46,451 bases of DNA from JAHJFW01 sp964595075 (GTDB lineage: Bacteria; Patescibacteriota; Patescibacteriia; 2-12-FULL-60-25), in the NCBI GenBank assembly GCA_964595075.1, contig CAZQNT010000004.1:1-46451 (forward strand), written 5' to 3'. Shown piece by piece: positions 40,172 through 46,451 of this stretch. A program made the position numbers and the translations under genes. Under the pieces are notes generated by a model. It did no database searches and was not told the origin of the DNA. It saw only the letters and a list, made by a program, of their open reading frames with translations. Each line of letters starts with the position of its first letter. Position 1 is the first letter of the stretch.

Positions 40172-40262
40172 GTAGGGGCGGGCTTGTCCCGCCCTCCCCG
40201 ATTTCCGCGATTGATTTGTTCAGTCGAAGGACTGAACAAGGACGGGACAAGCCCGCCCCTAC
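40172..40262. repeat. 91-bp inverted-repeat element (paired R2) between murC and murB
   Basis: GTAGGGGCGGGCTTGTCCCG + CCCTCCC at one end and its inverted copy GGACGGGACAAGCCCGCCCC + TAC at the other. A central hairpin (TTCAGTCGAAGGACTGAA) sits between. MITE-like, non-coding. It supplies the murC stop codon (40259-40261). Confidence 0.85.
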
Positions 40263-41602
40263 GTTACCAACACCTTTCTTATCTCCCCATCGATATCCCC
40301 CGCCCCCATAAAAATCACAACGTCCTTCGGCGAGATTATTTCCATCGTGCGTTTGACTGCCTCTGCCGGGTTAGGCGCGTATTCGACGATACGCGTTACG
40401 CCGCGATCCGCATCATGCCGCACAACCGCTTCAAGCAAATCTCGCGAGGATATTTCTTTATCTTTATCCTCGTCCCGTCCTGCGACTTCGTAAATCTCGC
40501 AAAGGATTAGTAGATCAGTAGCGTCAAAAGAAGTGACAAAATCCAAAAACAAACTTCGCGTGCGGTTTCGATGGTGCGGTTGAAAACATAAAACAACGCG
40601 ACGACCAGGAAACGCTTCGTGCGCGGCTGCAAGAGTTGCGGCGACGGCAGTGGGATGGTGGCCGTAATCCGAATAAATGGATGCTTCGTGAACATCCGCG
40701 ATATGTTCGAATCGGCGCCAAATTCCGGTGAAACCTTGAAGCGACGTTGATATCGCCTCGTCAGGCGCACCCAGCTCTTTCGCCATAAGCGAGGCGCCGG
40801 TTGCGTTCATACGATTGAACGCGCCGGGAACGGAAAGAGGAGATTTTACGATACTATCTTCTGATCCGAATTTTATGATTTTGCATCCGCGTCCTTCAAG
40901 AGAGGATTGCTCGGTTTCTAAGAGACGCGAAAGACGCGGATCCGCCGTGTTCACAACCACGATTCCATCTTCTTTCACCTGTCCGACAAGCTCATGAAAC
41001 GACGCGATCACTGCATCTATATTTCTAAAAGTATCAGTGTGATCAAGTTCGAGATTGTTCAGTACGACTCCTTGCGGATGAAATTCCAAAAAATGCCGCG
41101 CATATTCGTCTCCTTCAATCACGAAAATATCGGATTTTCCAATACGAAGGTTTCCGTCCGGAAAAGACGGGACCTTGCTCCCCACTATTACGGTCGGATC
41201 CAACCCTGCTTTTTCCAAAATGATGCCGAGCATCGCAGTCGTCGTACTCTTTCCGTGAGTTCCGGTGACGAGAATCGTTTGCGCGTTCTCAAACCACTTT
41301 CCTAAAAAAGAAAAATTCGTCATCTCCGGAATCTTGCGCTCCGCCGCCGCCATACGTTCTTTGTTCATGGCTGGCGCGGCTGACGTGGTGATAATCAGAT
41401 CGCAGTCGGATTGGACGTTTTCTGCGGACTCTCCGATGTTTATCGTCGCTCCGCGAGACGCGAGAATTTCGGTTTGATCGTTAGCGATTACATCCGAACC
41501 TGATACGCGCACACCGGCAGCAATGAGTAGTTTAGCAACCGCGCTCATATTGATTCCGCCTACACCGATAAAATGGACGGATTTAATGTCGTATACATTC
41601 AT
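40259..41602 (-). CDS. murC: UDP-N-acetylmuramate-alanine ligase
   Basis: The 447-aa enzyme adds L-Ala to UDP-MurNAc. It starts MNVYDIKSVHFIGVGGINMSAVA (nucleotide loop), and has the ATP loop ILVTGTHGKSTTTAML, the EGDEYARHFLEF segment, LELDHTDTFRNI, and the C-terminal GHHPTAVAATLAAA and FQPHHRNRTRSLF. The ATG at 41602 is preferred over a TTG two codons upstream. TAATCT lies 7 nt before this ATG, suggesting a leaderless mRNA. First gene of murC-murB-hpf. Confidence 0.97.
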   Translation of the reverse strand: MNVYDIKSVHFIGVGGINMSAVAKLLIAAGVRVSGSDVIANDQTEILASRGATINIGESAENVQSDCDLIITTSAAPAMNKERMAAAERKIPEMTNFSFLGKWFENAQTILVTGTHGKSTTTAMLGIILEKAGLDPTVIVGSKVPSFPDGNLRIGKSDIFVIEGDEYARHFLEFHPQGVVLNNLELDHTDTFRNIDAVIASFHELVGQVKEDGIVVVNTADPRLSRLLETEQSSLEGRGCKIIKFGSEDSIVKSPLSVPGAFNRMNATGASLMAKELGAPDEAISTSLQGFTGIWRRFEHIADVHEASIYSDYGHHPTAVAATLAAAHEAFPGRRVVLCFQPHHRNRTRSLFLDFVTSFDATDLLILCEIYEVAGRDEDKDKEISSRDLLEAVVRHDADRGVTRIVEYAPNPAEAVKRTMEIISPKDVVIFMGAGDIDGEIRKVLVT

Positions 41603-41635
41603 AGTCAATAGATTACGTGAAACACGTCATCTTTG

Positions 41636-41727
41636 GTAGGGGTGGGCTTGTCCCGCCCTCCCCTGTCCGTAAAACAAAATCGTTCGGTTTGCTAACCGTA
41701 ACAGGGCGGGACAAGCCCGCCCCCTAC
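41636..41727. repeat. 92-bp inverted-repeat element (paired R2) upstream of murC
   Basis: GTAGGGGTGGGCTTGTCCCG + CCCTCCCC and the inverted copy AGGGCGGGACAAGCCCGCCC + CCTAC, with CGGTTTGCTAACCG as the middle hairpin. Same layout as 40172-40262 but a different centre. Confidence 0.85.
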
Positions 41728-41743
41728 GTAATGCAAACAATCA

Positions 41744-41789
41744 AATAAAAACCAAACCCCCGAGCCGTTCAGATGGAACAGTCGGGGGT
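41744..41789 (-). terminator. Intrinsic terminator of orphan gene 42193
   Basis: On the minus strand CCCCCGA pairs with TCGGGGG around an 18-nt loop; it is followed by TTTGGTTTTTATTT. Confidence 0.85.
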
Positions 41790-41794
41790 CGAGG

Positions 41795-42193
41795 TCAGAC
41801 AAAGAGGAGAAGCTGTTCCGGCCGTTTGGGATCCACGGCCGGTTCGCGTCGCCGAGGCGAAGCGGCGGGTTGAAGTGGACGCGCGGCGAGGGCGGCTGCG
41901 CGAAGGTCGCTATGCGTGCAGTCCCTAGGAAGGGACTGGAGGGCGCAGATTTTTTCCCATAGCCCTTGCGAAAGGGCTATGAATCGATCGTGCGGAAACG
42001 ATCGCGAGCACCATACTCGCGACGCGAACATATCCATCGCCTTCCACGCATATCGTGCGTGGATCACCGTGCCATGGGTCGCGCGACCGAACAGCGCTCC
42101 TTCGTGAACCGCTCCGGTCTTGGCGGCGGCTTCCGTCGCCTTCATGCGGGAATAGCCAAACTCGTCGAGATCGACGATGCGGTACTGTCCCAT
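41795..42193 (-). CDS. Stand-alone orphan gene, unknown function
   Basis: The 132-aa product begins MGQYRIVDLDEFGYSRMKAT and starts at an ATG with AAAGGAG six nt upstream. The first half is soluble and mixed (ALFGRATHGTVIHARYAWKAMDMF), the second half is basic and Ala/Pro-rich (RAAALAARPLQPAASPRRREPAVDPKRPEQLLLF). GC-rich codon use. Flanked by a consensus promoter and a strong terminator like the orphans near 11.5 and 15 kb, although the sequence does not resemble them. No known domain recognised. Confidence 0.7.
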   Translation of the reverse strand: MGQYRIVDLDEFGYSRMKATEAAAKTGAVHEGALFGRATHGTVIHARYAWKAMDMFASRVWCSRSFPHDRFIALSQGLWEKICALQSLPRDCTHSDLRAAALAARPLQPAASPRRREPAVDPKRPEQLLLFV

Positions 42194-42239
42194 CGTAATC
42201 TCCTTTCTTAGTCAGGTGAATGTGCCTTTTGTTAAAACA

Positions 42240-42268
42240 ACAATAGCATAAAATACTCGTTTTGTCAA
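42240..42268 (-). promoter_or_regulatory. Consensus promoter of orphan gene 42193
   Basis: On the minus strand TTGACA (42263-42268), exactly 17 bp, TATTGT (42240-42245) preceded by TGC. Leader about 40 nt, ending in AAAGGAG (42200-42206). Confidence 0.85.
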
Positions 42269-42294
42269 TTTTCCTTGTCTCTAAATTTACACGA

Positions 42295-42323
42295 TTGCAA
42301 AAACGATTATCCGCGCCTATGAT
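42295..42323 (+). promoter_or_regulatory. glyA promoter, probable leaderless transcript
   Basis: TTGCAA (42295-42300), exactly 17 bp, TATGAT (42318-42323). The ATG at 42330 is 6 nt after the -10 box, so the mRNA should begin at or next to the start codon. The other in-frame ATG (42324) touches the -10 box. Confidence 0.65.
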
Positions 42324-42329
42324 ATGCGA

Positions 42330-43688
42330 ATGATTCAACACACAAATCTGTCAAAAACCGATATGGAGATAAGCTCTCTTATCGCAGAAGAAGACGAGCG
42401 TCAGCGCACTGGGCTCGAACTTATCCCGTCGGAAAACCACACGTCGCCTGCCGTGCTCGAAGCTCTGGCTACCACTTTTTCGGATAAATACGCGGAAGGA
42501 TATCCCGGTCGTCGCTATTACACCGGCAACGCTGTCGCAGACAAACTCGAGTCTCTTGTTCAATCTCGCGCAAAAAAACTTTTCGGCGTTCCTTATGTAA
42601 ACGTACAACCATATTCCGGCAGTCCTGCGAACCTCGCCGTTTACGCGGCGCTATGCGAACCGCAGGATCCGATAATGGGATTGAATCTTTTGGACGGCGG
42701 ACATTTGACGCATGGTTGGAAGTTCAGCATGACTTCGAAATTCTGGATCAGCCATCCTTATTATCTTAAACCTGACGGCACTTTTGATTTTGATGAGATC
42801 AAACGAATCGCGCAGGAAGTGAAACCGAAAATCATCTGGTGCGGCGGCACTGCCGTTCCTCGCGCGATCCCGTGGGAAAAATTCGCGGAGATCGCGGACG
42901 AAGTCGGCGCGTATCTGGTCGCGGACATCTCGCATATCGCCGGACTCGTCGTCGGCGGACAACACGAAAGCCCGATGCCGTTCGCTCACGTCATCACGAC
43001 CACAACGCACAAGACGTTGCGCGGACCGCGAGGCGCTCTGATTATGGTTACGGAAAAAGGCCTAACTCGGAACTCGGAACTCGGCACTTTAATAGATAAA
43101 GCCATCATCCCCGGCCTTCAAGGCGGCCCTCATTTAAACACCATCGCAGGAATAGGAGTGGCGCTCCACGAAGCGGCTCAACCGTCTTTTTCGGATTACG
43201 CGGCGCGGATAGTCCAAAACTCCAAAACACTTGCGGACGCTCTGACAAAACGCGGCTTCACTCTCGTTTCCGGCGGAACGGACAACCATTTATTGCTTCT
43301 GGATTTTTCGCCGACAGGAATCGGTCGCGGGAAATTCTTCCACCTAGCGCTCGAACGAGTCGGACTTTACGCCAACATGAACACAGTCCCCGGAGATAAA
43401 AGCTCGCCCTTCTACCCAAGCGGTCTGCGCATAGGAACTCCGGCCGCGACAACAAGAGGAATGGGTGCGAACGAGATGGAGATGATAGCGGATTGGATAG
43501 CGAAAGTTTCTGAAAAAATCAAAGACAGGCAATTACCAACGGAAAAAGAACAACGCCTGGCGGCATTCAAAGAATTCACGCAATCGCTCACGACAGATCC
43601 GTTTTACGACGAACTTCGAAAAAAAGTTGAGGAGATGTGCGTAAAATTTTTGGTTCCTGCATTATCAGATAGTCATCCTCCGGCATGA
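42330..43688 (+). CDS. glyA: Serine hydroxymethyltransferase with repeat-derived insertions
   Basis: The PLP enzyme converts serine to glycine and loads tetrahydrofolate. Signature: GLELIPSENHTSPAVLEAL, DKYAEGYPGRRYYTGN, VADISHIAGLVVGG, and the Schiff-base Lys in TTTTHKTLRGPRG at Lys228. It is 452 aa from this start, longer than the usual 415-430. Two additions come from repeats: LTRNSELGTL after VTEKG (heptamer array 43061-43088) and the last residues SDSHPPA from an R1 element that also supplies the stop codon. FolD, the next enzyme of the pathway, is about 130 nt downstream. Confidence 0.96.
   Translation: MIQHTNLSKTDMEISSLIAEEDERQRTGLELIPSENHTSPAVLEALATTFSDKYAEGYPGRRYYTGNAVADKLESLVQSRAKKLFGVPYVNVQPYSGSPANLAVYAALCEPQDPIMGLNLLDGGHLTHGWKFSMTSKFWISHPYYLKPDGTFDFDEIKRIAQEVKPKIIWCGGTAVPRAIPWEKFAEIADEVGAYLVADISHIAGLVVGGQHESPMPFAHVITTTTHKTLRGPRGALIMVTEKGLTRNSELGTLIDKAIIPGLQGGPHLNTIAGIGVALHEAAQPSFSDYAARIVQNSKTLADALTKRGFTLVSGGTDNHLLLLDFSPTGIGRGKFFHLALERVGLYANMNTVPGDKSSPFYPSGLRIGTPAATTRGMGANEMEMIADWIAKVSEKIKDRQLPTEKEQRLAAFKEFTQSLTTDPFYDELRKKVEEMCVKFLVPALSDSHPPA
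43061..43088. repeat. 7-bp array (N4-ACT) inside glyA
   Basis: CCTAACT, CGGAACT, CGGAACT, CGGCACT. The last three units are identical to the right half of the array at 27976-28038. Confidence 0.9.
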
Positions 43689-43755
43689 CCGGGGGATCTT
43701 CATTTTAAATTCCAATAGGAATAGGAAGCTTCCCCGGTTAAACCTTGGAATGACA
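43672..43755. repeat. REP-like element R1, copy 6 (variant)
   Basis: GTCATCCTCCGGCATGACCG...GAAGCTTCCCCGGTTAAACC...GGAATGACA, resembling the variant at 29412. Contains the glyA stop codon. Confidence 0.8.
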
Positions 43756-43795
43756 TTTTTAGCATAAATTAAATTGAGTTCTTGCGAAAATCGAA

Positions 43796-43811
43796 TAAAA
43801 TACTGTATTCT
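43796..43811 (+). promoter_or_regulatory. folD promoter region with alternative -10 boxes
   Basis: Two options: TTGAGT (43774), 16 bp, TAAAAT (43796-43801); or TTGCGA (43782), 18 bp, TATTCT (43806-43811), which is 7 nt before the ATG and would make the mRNA leaderless. Confidence 0.45.
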
Positions 43812-43818
43812 GCATCGC

Positions 43819-44671
43819 ATGAATCTCATCGACGGCAGAGCTCTCGCGCGTGAAATCCGCGAGAACGTGAAACGTGAAATTGCGGAAATTGGATTGCGTC
43901 CGCGGCTCGCCGTGCTTTTGGTTGGCGATGATCCTTCGTCGCATATCTACGTGAATTTGAAAGAAAAGGCGGCGAAAGAGGCGGGAATCGATACGGATAT
44001 TCGGCGACTACCGGCTGACGTTCATGATAGAGAGTTAGACGGTCTTATTAAAGACTGGAACGATGATCCGAGCGTTGACGCGATCTTGATTCAACTTCCT
44101 CTTCCGGCAGGACATGGAACCTACGGGCTCATCGCCACCATGGATCCGCAAAAAGACGTGGACGGTTTTCATCCGCAAAATCTTGCTGCGATCAAACAAG
44201 GAGAAGGCGTAATTTTTCCTCCGGTTCACGAAAGTATTTTGAGATTGATCGCCGCGAGCGGGACGGATCTGCGCGGATCTCACGCCGTTCTAATCGCAAA
44301 CTCCGACACGTTCTCCGGTCCGCTGACTCGTCTACTGGAAAAAGGAGGATCTTTCGTAATCACTATGTCTGCGGATGAGCTCGACGCGGTCGCGCTGAAA
44401 AACGCGGACATTGTTGTGATCGCGATCGGACGCGCAGGATTCTTGAAACGCGAGATGATAAAAGACGGCGCTTGCGTTATCGACGTAGGAACGAACCGGC
44501 TCGCGGACGGAAAAGTCGTTGGCGATGTCGACGCTGAAAGTTTGAAGNNNNNNNNNNGCCGAGGGCTGGCTCTCCCCTGTCCCGGGCGGCGTTGGACCGC
44601 TTACGGTCGCGCTTCTATTGAACAATGTTCTAAAACTCGCGAAGCGTCGGTCTACATCTCTTCACCGCTGA
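43819..44671 (+). CDS. folD: Bifunctional methylene-THF dehydrogenase/cyclohydrolase (assembly gap)
   Basis: From MNLIDGRAL at 43819 it has LAVLLVGDDPSSHIYVNLKEKAAKEAGID (catalytic Lys in the Y-x3-K), IQLPLP, QKDVDGFHPQN and VIDVGTNRLADGKVVGDVD. Ten Ns at 44548-44557 follow, then AEGWLSPVPGGVGPLTVALLLNNVLKLAKRR to the stop at 44671. The frame is kept only if the true gap is a multiple of three (6 or 9 nt fit the family alignment), giving about 283 aa. The enzyme makes 10-formyl-THF, which Fmt uses. It overlaps the convergent gene at 44652 by 20 nt. Confidence 0.95.
44548..44557. other. Assembly gap of ten Ns in folD
   Basis: Second fixed-length placeholder; folD continues on both sides. Confidence 0.95.
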
Positions 44672-45068
44672 TTTTCAAAGAGACGTGACGGCTTTTATGG
44701 CGATATGCGGCAAATAAAATTGCGAGTATTTCGAGTACGTATTGAACAAGAAGCTCCGTGGATACGACAGCCCAAAGTCCCTGCAAAGAAAACCGCATCC
44801 CAAAAACCGCAAAACCACCGACAGTAACCATAAACCAAACGGCGATGAGAGTCAGCACGTTTCGTCTACTTGGCGAGCGTTTTGAAAAAGCCCATGTCGC
44901 AAAAACAAAAGCGATCAAAAACATGACGCACCAAGTAACAATACTAAGCACAATCCCGCCGAGCGACGATGGAATAACGTACGAAAAAAGCAGCATTACA
45001 GCCAAAAAATCCGCCGTCAGTTTAAGAATGGAAATGCCGAGCGCTCGGAAGAACATATTTTCTGTCAT
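44652..45068 (-). CDS. Small integral membrane protein
   Basis: The product is 138 aa from the ATG at 45068. It has four hydrophobic helices: ISILKLTADFLAVMLLFSYV, IVLSIVTWCVMFLIAFVFATWAF, NVLTLIAVWFMVTVGGFAVF, and LWAVVSTELLVQYVLEILAILFAAY. No known domain. The ATG at 45068 lies inside a TGTCATTGCGAG repeat; an alternative ATG at 45056 (MFFRALG) is also possible. Its 3' end overlaps folD. Function unknown. Confidence 0.6.
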   Translation of the reverse strand: MTENMFFRALGISILKLTADFLAVMLLFSYVIPSSLGGIVLSIVTWCVMFLIAFVFATWAFSKRSPSRRNVLTLIAVWFMVTVGGFAVFGMRFSLQGLWAVVSTELLVQYVLEILAILFAAYRHKSRHVSLKISGEEM

Positions 45069-45161
45069 TGCGAGCACATATATTAAAAGTGCGTGGCAAT
45101 CTTTTGGAGTAAATTTGGACTTTGAAAGATTGCCACGTCGTTGCTACTCCTCGCAATGACA
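45063..45161. repeat. MITE-like element R6 (TGTCATTGCGAG ends)
   Basis: TGTCATTGCGAG...GTGGCAATCTTT...AAAGATTGCCAC...CTCGCAATGACA, about 99 bp with nested inverted repeats. I recall related TCATTGCGAG elements in many unrelated bacteria. Confidence 0.85.
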
Positions 45162-45172
45162 CCATGATTATA

Positions 45173-46315
45173 TCAGTATAACGCGAAAGCGAATACTCTT
45201 TGAAGGATTGCAGCGATAAAAAGAGCGATCGCTGCGAATGGAATAAATTCTTTTTGCCAAAACGGATAACGCGACTTTGTTTTTCTGTAAAGCGCATGCG
45301 CGGCCGCAACGACGAGAAGTCCGCACGTCGCGCTAAACAATGCGCCGACGGTTTCGATTATGCTGAAAAAATCCGGATTGGTGAAGAATAACAAGGCAAG
45401 CGGAACACCGGTCGCTATTCCCCATCCTACGATTTTGGACGTGCCGACATCCATGCGATAAATTGATTCCAAATTGAAAGCGCTCGTGATGAACGAGGTT
45501 ATGACGGCAAGAAAACCGAATAGCGGAACGACCCACCAAAGAGCAGGATGGAATAATTCTGATATGCGTTCCGGCGAGGCGCTCGCGCCGGACGGAAGCG
45601 CGAGAGTCACAAAAACTCCGAACAGCCACGTCAAAATCGCGGCAACCGCAGTCCCGGTTCCTACCGAGCGTCGCGTTTCTTTCACGTTGCGACCAGTCAA
45701 TTCAAAAACTTCCGCTATCACGGTTAGACCGAACATGGCGAACAAAAATACTCCGATCGGAGCGTGCGCTTCTGCCAAATCGAAAGTTCCGATCCTGGCA
45801 ATGTCGGCGCGCGGCGCGGCGATCGCTAATAAAAACAACATGACTCCTACGAGCGCCCAACTCAAAGCAGCTTCGATTCTTGCCATGACTTTCAGAGCCA
45901 TGTACGCGGTAACGGCGCCGACTAGCCAAAAAATCAGCTGCCATGCCGTAAGTCCTATCGCTATTCCGCTTCTGTCGGCAAGCGTTTTCAAAAAAACGCC
46001 TCCTAAAACAACGTATGCTATGTTTGCCCCAACGAGTTGCAGCGTGTTCGCCAAAACCGCGAACCTTCCGACGCTTTCGCCTAGTACCGAGCCGACATAT
46101 CCGGGCAACCGCCGCCTGCCGTCAACATTGGCTATCACCTCAACGAACATCAGATGGGTCGCCAAAATGAGAGCCGCGATAATCCAAAAAATAACGCTGC
46201 CTCCGATAATCCCGACGCGATCCATCATTGCAGGAACGCCAAAAATTCCCGCGCCGATTATCGTGCCTATAACTGCAAGAATCCCACGAAGCGTAGTCGT
46301 ACGAAGAGCGATCAT
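45173..46315 (-). CDS. Amino-acid permease (aromatic/hydroxy amino-acid type)
   Basis: From MIALRTTTLRG at 46315 the product is 380 aa with about 11 hydrophobic segments. The N-terminal GILAVIGTIIGAGIFGVPAMM is the substrate/ion-binding unwound TM1 of the APC superfamily, and the overall length and TM layout fit the TyrP/Mtr (HAAAP) branch. FVEVIANVDGRRRLPGYVGSVLG and AMFGLTVIAEVFELTGRN are family-like. Imports an amino acid with protons; substrate not determinable. TATACT six nt before the ATG suggests a leaderless mRNA. Confidence 0.85.
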   Translation of the reverse strand: MIALRTTTLRGILAVIGTIIGAGIFGVPAMMDRVGIIGGSVIFWIIAALILATHLMFVEVIANVDGRRRLPGYVGSVLGESVGRFAVLANTLQLVGANIAYVVLGGVFLKTLADRSGIAIGLTAWQLIFWLVGAVTAYMALKVMARIEAALSWALVGVMLFLLAIAAPRADIARIGTFDLAEAHAPIGVFLFAMFGLTVIAEVFELTGRNVKETRRSVGTGTAVAAILTWLFGVFVTLALPSGASASPERISELFHPALWWVVPLFGFLAVITSFITSAFNLESIYRMDVGTSKIVGWGIATGVPLALLFFTNPDFFSIIETVGALFSATCGLLVVAAAHALYRKTKSRYPFWQKEFIPFAAIALFIAAILQRVFAFALY

Positions 46316-46321
46316 GAGTAG

Positions 46322-46327
46322 AGTATA
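46322..46327 (-). promoter_or_regulatory. -10 box, probable leaderless start of the permease
   Basis: Minus-strand TATACT-N6-ATG. A 17-bp spacer reaches AGGACA, which is part of the adjoining R1 repeat. Confidence 0.5.
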
Positions 46328-46349
46328 TCTCACCGTGTCATTCATGTCC

Positions 46350-46446
46350 TGTCATCCTCGCGCAGGCGGGGATCCATTTCCTCGAAATATATGAAATCTG
46401 ATCTTCACGGTCTGGATCCCCCCGATAGCCATCGGGGGGATGACAC
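46350..46446. repeat. REP-like element R1, copy 7
   Basis: TGTCATCCTCGCGCAGGCGG...CTCGAAATATATGAAATCTG...GGGGGGATGACA, at the right edge, upstream of the permease. Confidence 0.85.
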
Positions 46447-46451
46447 AAAAC

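Noticed and set aside
45474..46394. A 306-codon plus-strand ORF antisense to the permease.
   Set aside because: The permease has membrane helices and a family motif. The antisense product is Ser/Thr/Pro/Ala-rich without domain features.
1..46451. tRNA, rRNA or riboswitch genes.
   Set aside because: I looked for cloverleaf features with a GTTCRA loop and for conserved rRNA stretches and saw none. A covariance-model scan would be decisive.

Overview
The window reads as a chromosomal segment from a member of the Candidate Phyla Radiation (Candidatus Patescibacteria). This is inferred from gene content: trimmed housekeeping proteins (alanyl-tRNA synthetase without its C-terminal domain, RNA polymerase alpha without a C-terminal domain, short L13, PriA-like protein with no ATP-binding P-loop), a HerA/TraG-like ATPase next to a membrane partner, and secreted proteins with repeat modules that I recall from this radiation. 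TGA is used as a stop throughout. Two 10-N gaps (36851-36860 and 44548-44557) show that this is a scaffolded assembly. No rRNA, tRNA or CRISPR array was seen.

Layout. 1-5675 (+): secreted lysozyme-like protein, LigB/MEMO-like protein, degenerate PriA, peptide deformylase and methionyl-tRNA formyltransferase. 5714-11389 (-): a glycan locus with flippase, GT4, GT2 and a GT2/O-antigen-ligase fusion. 11410-15885: an accessory island with three stand-alone GC-rich orphan genes (each with its own promoter and terminator), a 21-residue-repeat protein behind a poly-G promoter spacer, an IS200/IS605 element and a methyltransferase-like gene. 15899-19891 (-): infA-rpmJ-rpsM-rpsK-rpsD-rpoA-rplQ-rplM-rpsI with a clear promoter. 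20006-25695 (-): alaS, a membrane/coiled-coil protein, mnmA, a D,D-carboxypeptidase and a hydrolase. 25905-32459 (-): HerA-like ATPase, membrane partner, SecF and a SecD carrying parvulin modules. 32643-35843 (+): four exported or anchored proteins. 35941-41602 (-): SecA (gapped), ribosome hibernation factor, MurB, MurC. 41795-42193 (-): a fourth orphan gene. 42330-44671 (+): glyA and folD (gapped). 44652-46315 (-): a membrane protein and an amino-acid permease.

Two themes run through the window. First, dispersed repeats are unusually dense and diverse, and many lie inside genes in frame. They include REP-like palindromes, a GC-rich palindrome (core GGGCGGGCTTGTCCCGCCC) and 7-bp periodic arrays whose units differ between loci but often share AGT-N4 or its complement N4-ACT. 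Insertions are visible in alaS, mnmA, glyA, rpsI, secA and two glycosyltransferase genes. Second, there appear to be two gene-expression styles. Many housekeeping genes have a -10 box 6-7 nt before ATG and no Shine-Dalgarno sequence, suggesting leaderless mRNAs. The orphan genes have TTGACA-like -35 boxes, 17-18 bp spacers, ribosome binding sites and strong intrinsic terminators.
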